The notes: a model not told the origin generated them from the letters alone. DNA of 51,274 bases from Candidatus Omnitrophota bacterium (GCA_041650805.1 JBAZKM010000013.1:1-51274); one strand, 5' to 3'; counted from the stretch's first letter, positions 33,977-43,793 are shown. Made by a program: numbers and translations.

Positions 33977-34683
33977 GGCCAGTAAAGACGATGATGTTTT
34001 TAAAGCTGACAAAAGATGACATTTACAGGGATTCCAGGACCTGGTACAGGGATGCCGGCAGGGACCTCTTTTCGGACGAGATCATAGGCCTGTGCAAGAA
34101 ATACGCAGGAAGGAAGGTCCTCGACCTGGGATGCGCCGCCGGCGCGTACTGCCTTGAGCTTAAAAGGTACGGGTTCGAAATTTCCGGCGCGGATATAAAC
34201 GAGGAATATATCAGGATAGCACGGGAGAAAGGGGTCGATGCCCGCCTTATAGAGGATGCGCTCCCGTTCGGGGACGGGGCATTCGATACGGTCATATTGA
34301 TCGAAGTGCTGGAGCACCTGCAGGACCCGGAGAGGGTCCTGAAAGAAGCAAAAAGGGTGGCCGGGAAAAATATACTCATAAGCGTGCCCAATTGCGGCGA
34401 TTTCGAGGCCCTGAAGAGGTGCGGTCTCACGTATGAGCATTTCCTGGAGATGGACCACGTATCTTTTTTTACTAAGGACTCCTTGAGGGCGCTCTTTTCG
34501 AACTATTTCAACGATTTCAGGATACTGGAGATATCCCCGGTATATCCGCCCATCTTATCAGGGAACCCCGTTCTCCGTTCAGGGGTCAGGGCGCTTCGCA
34601 GGTACGGGATATTAAGGCCTGTTCTCTATTCCAGGTTGTTCGCGGTTTTGAACGTTGATGACCGGTCTTCCGGTCCGAAGTAA
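33973..34683 (+). CDS. Class I SAM-dependent methyltransferase
   Basis: 236 residues. VLDLGCAAGAYCLELKRYG (SAM motif I), ISGADINEEYI (acidic end of strand 2), FDTVILIEVLEHLQDPERVL and ISVPNCGD form a Methyltransf_11/23-type domain of about 150 residues, with a C-terminal region that may bind the substrate. Most likely O- or C-methylates a sugar; no specific substrate. Translation is coupled to the flippase gene by the ATGA overlap. Confidence 0.88.
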   Translation: MRPVKTMMFLKLTKDDIYRDSRTWYRDAGRDLFSDEIIGLCKKYAGRKVLDLGCAAGAYCLELKRYGFEISGADINEEYIRIAREKGVDARLIEDALPFGDGAFDTVILIEVLEHLQDPERVLKEAKRVAGKNILISVPNCGDFEALKRCGLTYEHFLEMDHVSFFTKDSLRALFSNYFNDFRILEISPVYPPILSGNPVLRSGVRALRRYGILRPVLYSRLFAVLNVDDRSSGPK

Positions 34684-34696
34684 AGGGGCCATACAG

Positions 34697-35554
34697 ATGA
34701 TATCCGTCGTCTCGGTATTCTACGGCGAGAAAGAGTCCTCCGCAAAGTGCTTATTAAAAAGCCTGGAGGCACAGACCGCATCACACGAATTGATATTGAT
34801 GGATAATACAAAAGATCGGTTCAGGTCTGTGGCCGCGGCGCTTAACGAAGGGGGGCGGAAGGCAAAAGGTAAGTACATAATGTTCGTACATCCGGACGTC
34901 GATCTTATATCATCTTCATGGATAGGCGATGCGGAAAAGATACTCGATTCCGCGGTAAACCTGGGAATAGCGGGAGTGGCGGGCATGAGCGAGGAGGGGC
35001 GTACGAATAAGGAGAGGGGGAGGAACGTCATCAAGTCCATAGATAAGCCGTGGGAATGGGGCAACCCCATCCACAGGCCGGAGCCCGTGCAGACGCTGGA
35101 CGAGTGCCTCGTCGTCATACCAAAATGCGTATTCGACAGGTTCAAGTTCGACGAAGAGACATGCGACAGCTGGCATCTGTACGCGGTCGACTATTGCCTG
35201 AGCATACGGTCGGAAGGGCTGCATGCTTATGCGATACCGATGTATGTACATCACAGGTCCGAAAATTCTGCCGGTACGAAGTATATGGAGGATTTTTTCG
35301 GATATGCAGGATACAGAAGGAGGTATTATCCCACCCTTGTAAAGGTCCTGAAGAAGCACAGGGGACACGCCAAAAGGATCTATACCACCTGCGGGACCTG
35401 GAGCACGGCCTGCCCCCTGGCGCTGCAGAGGATATACGAAATGGCCTTCAGGGCCTTCTATCACCTGGGTGTCCTGTTGGGGTTAAGGTTCATATGGCGG
35501 GTATCAGGGCTGAAAGATATAGCATCGAAAGGATCGGACAGGTCTTCCGCATGA
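34697..35554 (+). CDS. Family 2 glycosyltransferase-like protein
   Basis: 285 residues from ATG 34697, which has AAAGGGG 8 bp upstream; an ATG at 34655 overlaps the preceding gene. SVVSVFYGEKESS, HELILMDNTKDR, MFVHPDVDLISSSW and VDYCLSIRSEGLHAYAIPM show a degenerate GT-A fold, with HPDVD in the place of the usual DxD. The middle carries ESVVIPK-like text (CLVVIPKCVFDRFKFDEET) common in GT2 proteins of surface-glycan clusters. The sugar is unknown. Ends in an ATGA overlap with the next gene. Confidence 0.8.
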   Translation: MISVVSVFYGEKESSAKCLLKSLEAQTASHELILMDNTKDRFRSVAAALNEGGRKAKGKYIMFVHPDVDLISSSWIGDAEKILDSAVNLGIAGVAGMSEEGRTNKERGRNVIKSIDKPWEWGNPIHRPEPVQTLDECLVVIPKCVFDRFKFDEETCDSWHLYAVDYCLSIRSEGLHAYAIPMYVHHRSENSAGTKYMEDFFGYAGYRRRYYPTLVKVLKKHRGHAKRIYTTCGTWSTACPLALQRIYEMAFRAFYHLGVLLGLRFIWRVSGLKDIASKGSDRSSA

Positions 35555-36687
35555 AATTTCTTTTTGTCGGCAATTTTTTTAAGAACGAAAATTACGGGGC
35601 CCCCGGCCACGTGATACAGCCCCTGAACGATATAGGTGAAAAGGGCCACCTTGCCCACGCCATCTTCAGGGACGACCTGCTCGGTTTCTCGCCGAAGAAG
35701 AACATCATGCTTAATACCATCCTGTTCATAGTATTTCCGGTAATGGCCGCGTTCAAGATGCTCTTCCTGGATATCAGGAATAGGTACGATTTCGTGGTCG
35801 TATCGAGCGGCGACGGTTTTTTCTATGCCATCCTGACGAAGATATTTTTCCTCACAAAACACCCCTTGCTGATCATGCGCTCTCACGGGCATGAGTTTTT
35901 ATACAAAAAAGAGTATAAGCGGGAACTGTCAATGTCCAAAAGGTCTCATTTCAGGGTCAGGGAGAGGGTCTTCCTCTTCTCATACCGTATCCTGCAGGTC
36001 ACCATATTTTCGCATCTCTGCGATAATATATTCGTCATGAACAGGGCCGAGGGGGACTATCTTGAGAGATCTTTTATGAAAGATAAAATATCGGTAATAC
36101 CGACAGGCGTAAAACCCGTTTTTGCCGTTCCTGCGGAAGCGAAACGCGGCAGGGACATATTATTTGTCGGAGGGTGGTGCCACCTGAAAGGGTGTGCTTA
36201 TTTTGTAGATATCATAAAGATACTTAACGATAGAAAGAGCGACCTCACCGTATCCGTCATAGGGACAGGGCTTAAGGACGGGGATGTGATCGCAGATTTC
36301 CCGGAAGAGATGGCGGACAGGATAAGGGTAATAAGGCTGCTTCCGAAGGATATGCTTAAAGAGGAGTATCTGAACCATAAGGTATTTCTCTTCCCCAGCC
36401 TGTTCGAGGGGTTCGGCAAGGTGGTCCTGGAAGCCATGGTCCTGGGCATGGCGGTGGTCGTCTCCGAAGGGTTGGGCGTATCAGAGGTCATATCGGACGG
36501 CCGGAACGGTTTTCTGGTCCCCAAAAGAGACGTAGAGAGGTTTGCTTCAACCGCCGGGATGCTTCTCGACGATCCGCAATTGAGGGAAAGGGTAGGGGAG
36601 AATGCCCGCAGGACGGCAGCGGGCATGAGGTCCGACCGTATAGCCGATATGTTCATCGATAGATGCATGGAGCTCCGTAATGGATAA
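35551..36687 (+). CDS. Family 4 glycosyltransferase (GT-B fold)
   Basis: 378 residues from the ATG at 35551, in an ATGA overlap with the previous gene; the frame is open further upstream but not as a gene. FLFVGNFFKNENYGAPGHV opens the N-lobe; the C-lobe has ILFVGGWCHLKGC, LFPSLFEGFGKVVLEAMVLG with the E-x7-E-like retaining GT4 motif, and VVVSEGLGVSEVI. A retaining sugar transferase working on the lipid-linked glycan. An internal hydrophobic stretch (about residues 50-75) may help membrane contact. Overlaps the next gene by 8 bp. Confidence 0.9.
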   Translation: MKFLFVGNFFKNENYGAPGHVIQPLNDIGEKGHLAHAIFRDDLLGFSPKKNIMLNTILFIVFPVMAAFKMLFLDIRNRYDFVVVSSGDGFFYAILTKIFFLTKHPLLIMRSHGHEFLYKKEYKRELSMSKRSHFRVRERVFLFSYRILQVTIFSHLCDNIFVMNRAEGDYLERSFMKDKISVIPTGVKPVFAVPAEAKRGRDILFVGGWCHLKGCAYFVDIIKILNDRKSDLTVSVIGTGLKDGDVIADFPEEMADRIRVIRLLPKDMLKEEYLNHKVFLFPSLFEGFGKVVLEAMVLGMAVVVSEGLGVSEVISDGRNGFLVPKRDVERFASTAGMLLDDPQLRERVGENARRTAAGMRSDRIADMFIDRCMELRNG

Positions 36688-38173
36688 GCGACCTTTAGTG
36701 GCTTTAGTATCGTTGCCCTCGAGGGCCTACTCGTCGGTCCTGCCGATGTCCTATATGTATCTTGCCGCATGGCTTGAGAAGAAGGGTATTGCCTCCGAAA
36801 TAATAGATATAAAGAAGATACGTTATCCGGGCGATACGGCGGTCGCCGGCACGGATGAGACGGTCGAAAAGATACTGGCGATCATCGAAGAAAAAAGGCC
36901 GGAGTATGTCGGCTTCACATGTTATACGGCAGACCTAAATTCTCTCATGCAGATAAGCCGGCTTATCAAGGGAAGAATAAAGACGACGATAATAGCAGGC
37001 GGCATCCATCCTACCCTTAAGCCGGAGGATATCCTTTTCGACGGGAGCCCGGTGGACGTGGCGGCCATAGGAGAGGGGGAGAATACCCTGTACGAACTGG
37101 TAGAGAACGATACAAAAGGCGGGACTCTCGATGCGGTAGCCGGGATAGCTTATAGAAAAGGGGGCGTCGTAGTGCGCACGGGCGAGAGGCCGTATATGAA
37201 GGATCTCGGCGAACTGCCCATGCCTGCCTACGACAAGATAGATATGGATTTTTATTCGACCCCTCAGCAGTCGATGGTCCGGCATCTCTTTCTGTCAGGC
37301 GTGCGCATCTTCACGGCAAGGGGATGCCCGTATCTATGCACATTCTGCGCCAACAGGGACCAGAAGGTCAGGTACAGGCCGGTTAAGTCGGTGATCGAAG
37401 AGCTTGCCTTTCTTAAGAGAGAGTACGATATCGACGGGTTCTATATTAACGACGACACATTCTGTATGGACAGGAGAAGGACCTTCGAATTTCTCGATAA
37501 ATTCGAAGAGCGCAAACTGGGCATGGTATGGGGGGTGGAGACGAGGGCAAACCTTCTTGACGAGGAGATGATAGTGCGTCTGAAGAAGGCAGGGTGCATA
37601 CAGGTCGACATAGGAGTGGAGTCCGGGTCCCAGGAGATGCTCGACAGGGTAAAAAAAGGAATAAAGGTCGAAGATGCCGTAAGGACATTCGATCTATGCA
37701 GGCGCCATAAGATAAGGACGTTCGCCTGCTTTATGGTGAATATGCCCGGCGAGACGGAGAGGCACATAGACGCCAGTATCGCGCTCATGAAGAGGATACG
37801 ATCTACCGTATACGGTATAAATATAACGATCCCGTATATCGGCACCAGGATATATGAGGAGTATGTGAAGCCGCCGCTCCGGCCGGACGAGTACGGTATA
37901 TTCAGTTTTACCAACTCGTTCAGGCCGCTCAGGGACGGGAGGTTCCGGCTGGTGAGCCATTCGCTGAACGAAAAACGCATATATTATCTAAGGTTCAAGC
38001 GTTTCAAATTTTTCAGGTCCATTATGGACATAACTTTCGATCCGTTGTATTGGGGCATGATATTCAGGAGCAGCCGGAAGGTCCTTTATCTGAAACAGTT
38101 TTTCAGGGCGACGGTCTATCGCCTTTTTATGTATCCGGTCAAGCTTTTCAGGACCGTGAATTTCAAACCATGA
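36680..38173 (+). CDS. B12-binding-type radical SAM protein 6
   Basis: 497 residues. B12-binding-like domain (LPMSYMYLAAWLEKKG, GGIHPTLKPED, AIGEGENT), radical SAM with TARGCPYLCTFC (C216, C220, C223), FYINDDTFCMDRRR, GVESGSQEML and FACFMVNMPGET, then a long basic and aromatic C-terminal region of about 130 residues not shared with the others. The latter may contact membrane or lipid. Reaction unknown. Ends in an ATGA overlap with the deacetylase fusion gene. Confidence 0.9.
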   Translation: MDKRPLVALVSLPSRAYSSVLPMSYMYLAAWLEKKGIASEIIDIKKIRYPGDTAVAGTDETVEKILAIIEEKRPEYVGFTCYTADLNSLMQISRLIKGRIKTTIIAGGIHPTLKPEDILFDGSPVDVAAIGEGENTLYELVENDTKGGTLDAVAGIAYRKGGVVVRTGERPYMKDLGELPMPAYDKIDMDFYSTPQQSMVRHLFLSGVRIFTARGCPYLCTFCANRDQKVRYRPVKSVIEELAFLKREYDIDGFYINDDTFCMDRRRTFEFLDKFEERKLGMVWGVETRANLLDEEMIVRLKKAGCIQVDIGVESGSQEMLDRVKKGIKVEDAVRTFDLCRRHKIRTFACFMVNMPGETERHIDASIALMKRIRSTVYGINITIPYIGTRIYEEYVKPPLRPDEYGIFSFTNSFRPLRDGRFRLVSHSLNEKRIYYLRFKRFKFFRSIMDITFDPLYWGMIFRSSRKVLYLKQFFRATVYRLFMYPVKLFRTVNFKP

Positions 38174-39564
38174 GCGGCAGGCCCATGCAATCACGCGCGG
38201 AGAGATATCTCAAGGAGATCTTTTCGATCATAATGAGGATACTTTTTGTTCCCGTCTTCATAAGAGAATTTATCGCCCGGGACAAAGTCACCATAATCTC
38301 CTACCATGACCCCGACAAGGACGTTTTCCGCGCACATATGAGATACATCACACGCCATTATAGGATCATAGGCCTGGACGATCTGGTGGCGGCGCTTCGT
38401 GACAAAGAAGCATGGAGAGAGTTGCCCCGGAAGGCCCTCGTGATCACTATGGATGACGGCTTCTGCGGTAACCACGGCCTGATACCGGTCCTCGACGAAT
38501 TTAAGGCCCCGGTCATGATATTTACCCGGCCGGATGAGATCGGATCCATCGGCGGCGTCCCCGGAAGGGAGGGACGATATCTGAATAAAAGCCAGATGCG
38601 GGACCTCATTGAACACGGGGCGTCATTCGGCGCACATTCCATGGAGCATCTCCCTCTTACACAACTGAGCCATGAAGAATCGGCATATGAAATGGCCGGT
38701 TCGAAAGACCTTCTGGAGGGGGCGCTCTCCGTAAAGGTGGACCATTTTTCATATCCATACGGAGATTACGGCGCCAGGGAGCTCGGTATATTGAGGAACG
38801 GCTCACGATACAGATCGGCGCGCACGGTCAAACCCGGCTGGGTCGGCCCCGGGACCGATCCGTATGAGCTGCCCAGTATGGGCGTAGGAAATAAGACGAG
38901 CGTCAATAAGATGGTGCTCGATATAACGGGTATCTTCCCTTTCCTGAGGGTCATAAGGAGCAGATTTTTCGAGCGCCATTTCAATAATTACAAGTCATGT
39001 ATGAGTTATGTAACAGGTATATTCAATCTCAGGGGACCGATAAGACAACATACTCAGGCCCAGGCCGGGCTCATAAAGAGATATGCCGGGGGAAGGAAGC
39101 GCCTTGTGGAGATAGGGGTTTCGGAGGGCGGATCCGCCCTGGAGGCGCTTAAGGTAATGGACCCGAAAGGCACCATCTGGCTTATAGACCCGTACAGGTC
39201 GATCCTCTACCCTTATTTCAGCCTCAGCATGAAGATCGCAAAACACGCGCTCGGAAAATTCAACGACAGAGATATCGTCTTTATAAGGGATCACAGCTAT
39301 AATGCCGTTAAGTCCTGGAGCGAAAAGATAGATTACCTCCTTATAGACGCAAACCATTTCGAAGAGGGTTTTATGAAAGATTGGAACGCATGGAGCCGGT
39401 TTGTGGCCGATGACGGTGTAGTGCTGGTGCAATCGACAAAGTCACCGTCCGGCCTCATGACCGGGTCCGGCATAGCCATAAGGCGATTATTGGCCGATCC
39501 CGGTTTCGGATGGTATATGGCCGATAAGGCCGACGCTACCGTTGTGCTGAAAAGGAAGCGCTGA
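38170..39564 (+). CDS. NodB-type polysaccharide deacetylase fused to methyltransferase-like domain
   Basis: 464 residues from the ATG at 38170 (ATGA overlap); a second ATG at 38185 is also possible. Residues about 40-290 have the carbohydrate esterase 4 motifs TMDDGF (93-98, with the Asp pair), HSMEH (H156 and H160, metal ligands) and FSYPYGDY. From about residue 305 comes a Methyltransf_24-type Rossmann domain: LVEIGVSEGGSALEALK (from L312), WLIDPYRS, and IDYLLIDANHFEEGF. CE4 enzymes remove N- or O-acetyl groups from glycans. No secretion signal is clear, so the substrate is probably a cytosolic lipid-linked sugar. The fusion suggests deacetylation followed by methylation on one unit. Confidence 0.88.
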   Translation: MSGRPMQSRAERYLKEIFSIIMRILFVPVFIREFIARDKVTIISYHDPDKDVFRAHMRYITRHYRIIGLDDLVAALRDKEAWRELPRKALVITMDDGFCGNHGLIPVLDEFKAPVMIFTRPDEIGSIGGVPGREGRYLNKSQMRDLIEHGASFGAHSMEHLPLTQLSHEESAYEMAGSKDLLEGALSVKVDHFSYPYGDYGARELGILRNGSRYRSARTVKPGWVGPGTDPYELPSMGVGNKTSVNKMVLDITGIFPFLRVIRSRFFERHFNNYKSCMSYVTGIFNLRGPIRQHTQAQAGLIKRYAGGRKRLVEIGVSEGGSALEALKVMDPKGTIWLIDPYRSILYPYFSLSMKIAKHALGKFNDRDIVFIRDHSYNAVKSWSEKIDYLLIDANHFEEGFMKDWNAWSRFVADDGVVLVQSTKSPSGLMTGSGIAIRRLLADPGFGWYMADKADATVVLKRKR

Positions 39565-39570
39565 ACGCAT

Positions 39571-40374
39571 ATGAGAGATAGGCCGTTTTTGGATGCAGTC
39601 AGGTCCCATTCATCGGTGTGGGAGAAATGGCTTGAAGACAAAGACCTGAATAAAAGGGTCTACGCATCGATACGCGACAGGAGGTATTTTCTGGGCATTT
39701 TGAAAAGGGAGCTGTCCCGCCGCTCGGGTATAAAAAAAAGCGGCGCTATACTGGAAGAGGGTTGCGGCACGGCCATCGATTCCTGCCTCCTGAAACGGGA
39801 GTTCCCATACGCGGCTTTTTATGCCATAGATCTGAGCAGGGAAGCGGTCCTCCTTGCGTCGAAGATAAGCGGTCTCCTGGGCGCGCCTATCACCGTGACG
39901 GAAGATGACGCCACGGCGACAAGGTTCGCCCCCGGACATTTCGACCTCATCTTTTCACAGGGGCTTATGGAGCATTTCAGGGCGCCGGAGCTCTTATTGC
40001 TGGAGCAGCGCCGTATCCTGAAAGACGGCGGGATATCGGTCGTAAGCGTGCCTCAGAGGTATTCTTTGTTTACGATATTAAAGAAGTCGAAGATGGCTTT
40101 GGGGAGATGGCCGCACGGATGGGAGAGGGAATACTCCTTTTCGGAGATGGCCTCTCTCGGAGAGGCGTCCGGGTTCAGGGTCATCGGCATAGACGGTTAT
40201 GGTTTCACTCTCGAGGACTTCGTTAAGAACGGGGTGCGCAGATTGGGGGATAATGGCGTATCGAGGGCCCTAATCGATCTTTCGGACGCCGTATTTTCCT
40301 TAATCGAATCATCGCTGGGAAAGCCGCTGAGGAAGCGCATCTGCAAACACATAGTCGCTATACTGGAAAAATGA
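39571..40374 (+). CDS. Class I SAM-dependent methyltransferase
   Basis: 267 residues. ILEEGCGTAIDSCLLKREFP (motif I), FYAIDLSREAVLLASK, FDLIFSQGLMEHFRAPELLL and VVSVPQRYSLFTILKK are a Methyltransf_11/25-type domain. The basic and hydrophobic C-terminal part is of unknown role. It is the third stand-alone methyltransferase of the locus (after FkbM and the gene at 33973). Substrate is probably a sugar hydroxyl or amine; not decidable. It starts 6 bp after the deacetylase fusion. Confidence 0.85.
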   Translation: MRDRPFLDAVRSHSSVWEKWLEDKDLNKRVYASIRDRRYFLGILKRELSRRSGIKKSGAILEEGCGTAIDSCLLKREFPYAAFYAIDLSREAVLLASKISGLLGAPITVTEDDATATRFAPGHFDLIFSQGLMEHFRAPELLLLEQRRILKDGGISVVSVPQRYSLFTILKKSKMALGRWPHGWEREYSFSEMASLGEASGFRVIGIDGYGFTLEDFVKNGVRRLGDNGVSRALIDLSDAVFSLIESSLGKPLRKRICKHIVAILEK

Positions 40375-40405
40375 TATTTTTCTCATACCGGGAAAGGCGG
40401 GCGGT

Positions 40406-41548
40406 TTGAAGATCCTTTTCAATATAAGCCCGGCGGAGAGATGCGCAACGGGGGCCGGCACATACGCCAGGGAACTCCTGACGCACCTTTTGCAGGTAGA
40501 TACCCGTAACTCTTATACGATATTCTCCGTGAAGAACCCGTTCGGCAGAACGCGCGGTTTCCCGGTCCAGGGAGAGAATAAAAATATTTCGCATGTATCC
40601 ATATTCTTCCCGTACAGGTATATGAATATGCTCTGGAACAATTTTGGGTCCTTTCCGATAGAGAGGATGGCGGGCGTCAATGATGTGGCCCATTCCCTTG
40701 ACAAGATAGCGCCTTTTACGAAGACGATGAAGACCGTCCTGACCGTACATGACATGTTATGGCACGTATCCGAGACCGGGAAGTACCGGAGAAAAGGGTT
40801 GGTGTATCAACAGATAATGGAAAGCATCAAGAGGGCCGGCGCCATAATAACCAATTCAGAGTTCTCCAGGGACGAGATATCGAAGTACCTCCCTTTCGCG
40901 AGAGAGAAGGTGCACATAATACCGCTGGGTGTATCGGAGCGCTTATTTCCTGTGGATAAGAGCGCCATACCCGGGGCGGTACATGAAAGATATCCATGGG
41001 ATGACTATATATTGTATCTGGGCACTCTGAGCGATCCGAGAAAGAACGTCGAACTGATAGTGGACGCTTACGCTGATCTGAAAAAACGCAAAAGGGTGCG
41101 GGAGAAACTGCTTCTCTGCGGCGCCGTCTCCAGGCGGTATAACGCGGGTCTTTTACACAGCATAAAAAGGGCAGGGCTTCCGGACGACATAATCGTATGT
41201 TCCGGGTGGATCCCGGATAGCTACATCTCATACATATATAATAAGGCGCGGATCGTCCTATTCCCGTCCCTCTATGAAGGTTTCGGGCTTCCGGTACTGG
41301 AGGCGATGGCATGCGGTAAACCTGTCATAACATCGGATATCCCGCCTATGAATGAGGTGGCCTCCGATGCCGCTATCCTGATAGATCCGAGGGACGGTAA
41401 GGCAATGGCCGATTCCATGGAGATGCTCTTATCGGATACGGTTTTATACCGGAAGATGGCAGATAAGGGATTGCGCAGGGCGAAGGACTTCCCGTGGACA
41501 AGGACTGCGCGCGAGACCCTCTCCGTATATGAAAAGGTATGCGCATGA
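40406..41548 (+). CDS. Family 4 glycosyltransferase
   Basis: 380 residues from a TTG start (MKILFNISPAER) with AAAGGCGGG upstream. GAGTYARELLTHLLQ, LTVHDMLWHVSETGKYR, ITNSEFSRDEI, ILYLGTLSDPRKNVELIVDA and LYEGFGLPVLEAMACGKPVI place it near the mannosyltransferases of group 1 (WbdA/WbaZ-like). Retaining GT-B enzyme. Cytosolic, extends the glycan. Overlaps the following GT4 gene as ATGA. Confidence 0.92.
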   Translation: MKILFNISPAERCATGAGTYARELLTHLLQVDTRNSYTIFSVKNPFGRTRGFPVQGENKNISHVSIFFPYRYMNMLWNNFGSFPIERMAGVNDVAHSLDKIAPFTKTMKTVLTVHDMLWHVSETGKYRRKGLVYQQIMESIKRAGAIITNSEFSRDEISKYLPFAREKVHIIPLGVSERLFPVDKSAIPGAVHERYPWDDYILYLGTLSDPRKNVELIVDAYADLKKRKRVREKLLLCGAVSRRYNAGLLHSIKRAGLPDDIIVCSGWIPDSYISYIYNKARIVLFPSLYEGFGLPVLEAMACGKPVITSDIPPMNEVASDAAILIDPRDGKAMADSMEMLLSDTVLYRKMADKGLRRAKDFPWTRTARETLSVYEKVCA

Positions 41549-42699
41549 ATAAGATGAAAGTTACGGTCATATCCGGAAGTTTCCCGCGGATGCGGTGCGG
41601 CGTCGGGGATTACACAAAGAAGATGACGGATATCATGCTGCGTAAAGATGTGCGGATGGAAGTTCTGACCAGTTCCGACGGCAGTATCCGGGAGGCCGGA
41701 TACGTCCACCCCGTAATAAAAAAGTGGAATATATTTTCGTTGTTCAAGATAGCCGCGTTCATAAGGAGGTCCTCTCCCGATATAGTGCATCTTCAGGCGC
41801 CGACCCTCAGCTACAGGGCCACCTTAAGCGCCGTCAGCATCCTTCCCGCCGTATTGAAGATGTTCTGCAACCGGGTGCCCGTAATGCTTACGATCCATGA
41901 TTACGCGATATCAGGCACGCTCAATAAATTTCTGTTCCTCCCTCTTTTCCTGTTTTCGGATATTATAGCGGTGACGAACGAAGAGGACAGGAACGATATC
42001 GCAGGGCGCTTTCCTTTTCTGCGCGGCAGGATAAGGAAGGTCCGGATGGGGCCGTTCCTAGAAGTGTCGGAGCCGGATGAAGCCGAGAAGGCCGGCCTTC
42101 GCGCGAAGATATTTTACAGGAGCGGCGACCGTTTTATATCTACATTAGGGTTTTTAAAAAGAGACCGCCATTTCGATGTCATAGTAAAGGCATTCCACCG
42201 TTTGAGCGTCCGCGACGAACATCTGAAACTGCTCATCCTCGGCGACACGCAGAGGGAGCGCGACAACCCGTATGTAAGATATGTGCTGAGCTTGATCAAG
42301 TCGTTCGGGATCGAAGATAAAGTCCATTGGGCAGGCCTTTGCGGCCCGATAGAGGCCTCTTTCTATATACCGCTTTCGGAAGTCGGGATACTCCTCTTTG
42401 ACCGCGGGGCAAGCTTCCGCAGGTCCAGCATCATAAATTATATGGTCCGAAACGTCCCGGTAGTGACGAACATCGTCCCGGACCACAGCGGGGATACGGA
42501 GCTGACGGGATCGGGGGCATGCTCGATAATAAATTCTCTAAGCGAGGACGAAGTCTGCGCAAGGACAGAGGCCGTCCTGTATGACGGGAGTTTGGCGCGA
42601 TCCCTTAAAGGGAAGATGGCGGCGCAGGCAGATAAATTCAACTGGGATACGATCGCCGGCGACATTCTGCGCATCTATTCCGGGATGCTGAAAAGATGA
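41545..42699 (+). CDS. Family 4-like glycosyltransferase (GT-B)
   Basis: 384 residues from ATG 41545 (ATGA overlap with the stop of the previous gene); ATG 41539 and 41554 are alternatives. VTVISGSFPRMRCGVGDYTKKM is typical of the N-lobe; MLTIHDYAISG and FISTLGFLKRDRHFDVIVKA follow. The C-lobe shows VHWAGLCGPIEASFYIPLSE and LLFDRGASFRRSS in the donor-binding area, a weaker version of the usual E-x7-E motif. Sugar and linkage unknown. Ends in an ATGA overlap with the GT9 gene. Confidence 0.82.
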   Translation: MNKMKVTVISGSFPRMRCGVGDYTKKMTDIMLRKDVRMEVLTSSDGSIREAGYVHPVIKKWNIFSLFKIAAFIRRSSPDIVHLQAPTLSYRATLSAVSILPAVLKMFCNRVPVMLTIHDYAISGTLNKFLFLPLFLFSDIIAVTNEEDRNDIAGRFPFLRGRIRKVRMGPFLEVSEPDEAEKAGLRAKIFYRSGDRFISTLGFLKRDRHFDVIVKAFHRLSVRDEHLKLLILGDTQRERDNPYVRYVLSLIKSFGIEDKVHWAGLCGPIEASFYIPLSEVGILLFDRGASFRRSSIINYMVRNVPVVTNIVPDHSGDTELTGSGACSIINSLSEDEVCARTEAVLYDGSLARSLKGKMAAQADKFNWDTIAGDILRIYSGMLKR

Positions 42700-43793
42700 A
42701 TAGCCGCAAACCCGACAAGATACTGATAATCAAATTATGGGCCATCGGAGAGGTAGCTCTTGCGACACCATGCATCGCCGGACTTGCTTCCGCCTTTCCC
42801 GGGGCAGAGATCTCTTTCCTGGTGGGCCGGCGCGCCATGGATATAGTTTCCGCCAACCGCGCGATAAGCAGGGTCTTCCCGGTAGACGAAGATATTTTTT
42901 TAAGACCGTCCCCGGCGCGATTATTATCGCTTATAAAGAGATTGAGGAGAGAGAAGTTCGACCTGGCAGTCACCCTGCACCACGCCGCCCATTTCTCGTT
43001 TTTTGCCGTTCTGATAGGCGCCCGGCAGAGGATAGGGCTCAGGAGGCCCGGTTCGTTAAGTTTCAATACCGCCGACATCGTGAGCGACGGCGCTACCGGC
43101 CCGAAGATATTCGATTATCTGAACGTGCTGAAGCTGCTGCCCGTCCCGGTCGCTCCTCAGGATGCCAGGATATCCGTAGAGACCGATGAGTCGGATGCGA
43201 TGCGCGTGGATGCGTTGATGAAAGAGGGCGGACTCCGGGATAAGAGGTTCGTCGTGCTGTCATGCACGGGCGGGGAGAACCCTGCGGCGTCGAGGATGCG
43301 ATCAAATGTGCCTAATAAGGTATGGCCTCCCGACTATTACAGGAGGTTATGCGACCTGATACTGGATGGTTCGGAATATAAAGTGGCTGTGGTGGGCGGA
43401 GAGGGGGAGGTCCGGCGCGCCGCCTCGATAGCCGGCGAAGGCCGTCCCCGGGCAGTCGACCTGACAGGCAGGATGAATCTGCGGGAAGTCAGGATACTGG
43501 CAGAGAAGGCGCTCCTGTCGGTGACCAACGATTCGGGCCCATTGCATGTATTGAGCGCAGCACCCTCGCCGGTCATTGCCATATTCGGTCCGACCGACCC
43601 CTCGCTTATATGCGCCCCTTCGGGAAATATCCATATCATGCGGGAGGAGATGGAGTGCAGCCCGTGTTATGACGGAAAGACGTTCCCCAACATGGTGCGG
43701 GAATGCGGTTACGCTTCCTGCATGCGGGCCGTCACGCCGGAAAAGGTCTTTAAAAAGATCTGCGAGATCGCAGAAAAAGGCGGGAAGTCGTGA
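42696..43793 (+). CDS. Family 9 glycosyltransferase (heptosyltransferase-like)
   Basis: 365 residues. KILIIKLWAIGEVALATPCI at the N-terminus, VTNDSGPLHVLSAAPSPVIA and IFGPTDPSLICAP at the donor site, and a C-terminal Cys-rich part (MECSPCYDG, ECGYASCM) are GT9 features shared with WaaC, WaaF and related ADP-heptose enzymes. It implies a lipopolysaccharide-type core or a similar glycan with heptose, although GT9 members may use other sugars. Cytosolic face. ATGA overlap before and GTGA overlap after. Confidence 0.92.
   Translation: MNSRKPDKILIIKLWAIGEVALATPCIAGLASAFPGAEISFLVGRRAMDIVSANRAISRVFPVDEDIFLRPSPARLLSLIKRLRREKFDLAVTLHHAAHFSFFAVLIGARQRIGLRRPGSLSFNTADIVSDGATGPKIFDYLNVLKLLPVPVAPQDARISVETDESDAMRVDALMKEGGLRDKRFVVLSCTGGENPAASRMRSNVPNKVWPPDYYRRLCDLILDGSEYKVAVVGGEGEVRRAASIAGEGRPRAVDLTGRMNLREVRILAEKALLSVTNDSGPLHVLSAAPSPVIAIFGPTDPSLICAPSGNIHIMREEMECSPCYDGKTFPNMVRECGYASCMRAVTPEKVFKKICEIAEKGGKS

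Noticed and set aside
35050..35550. Upstream extension of the GT4 gene at 35551
   Set aside because: The extra 167 residues lie in another frame over the preceding GT2 gene, and an ATGA-coupled start at 35551 begins exactly at a GT-B N-terminus.
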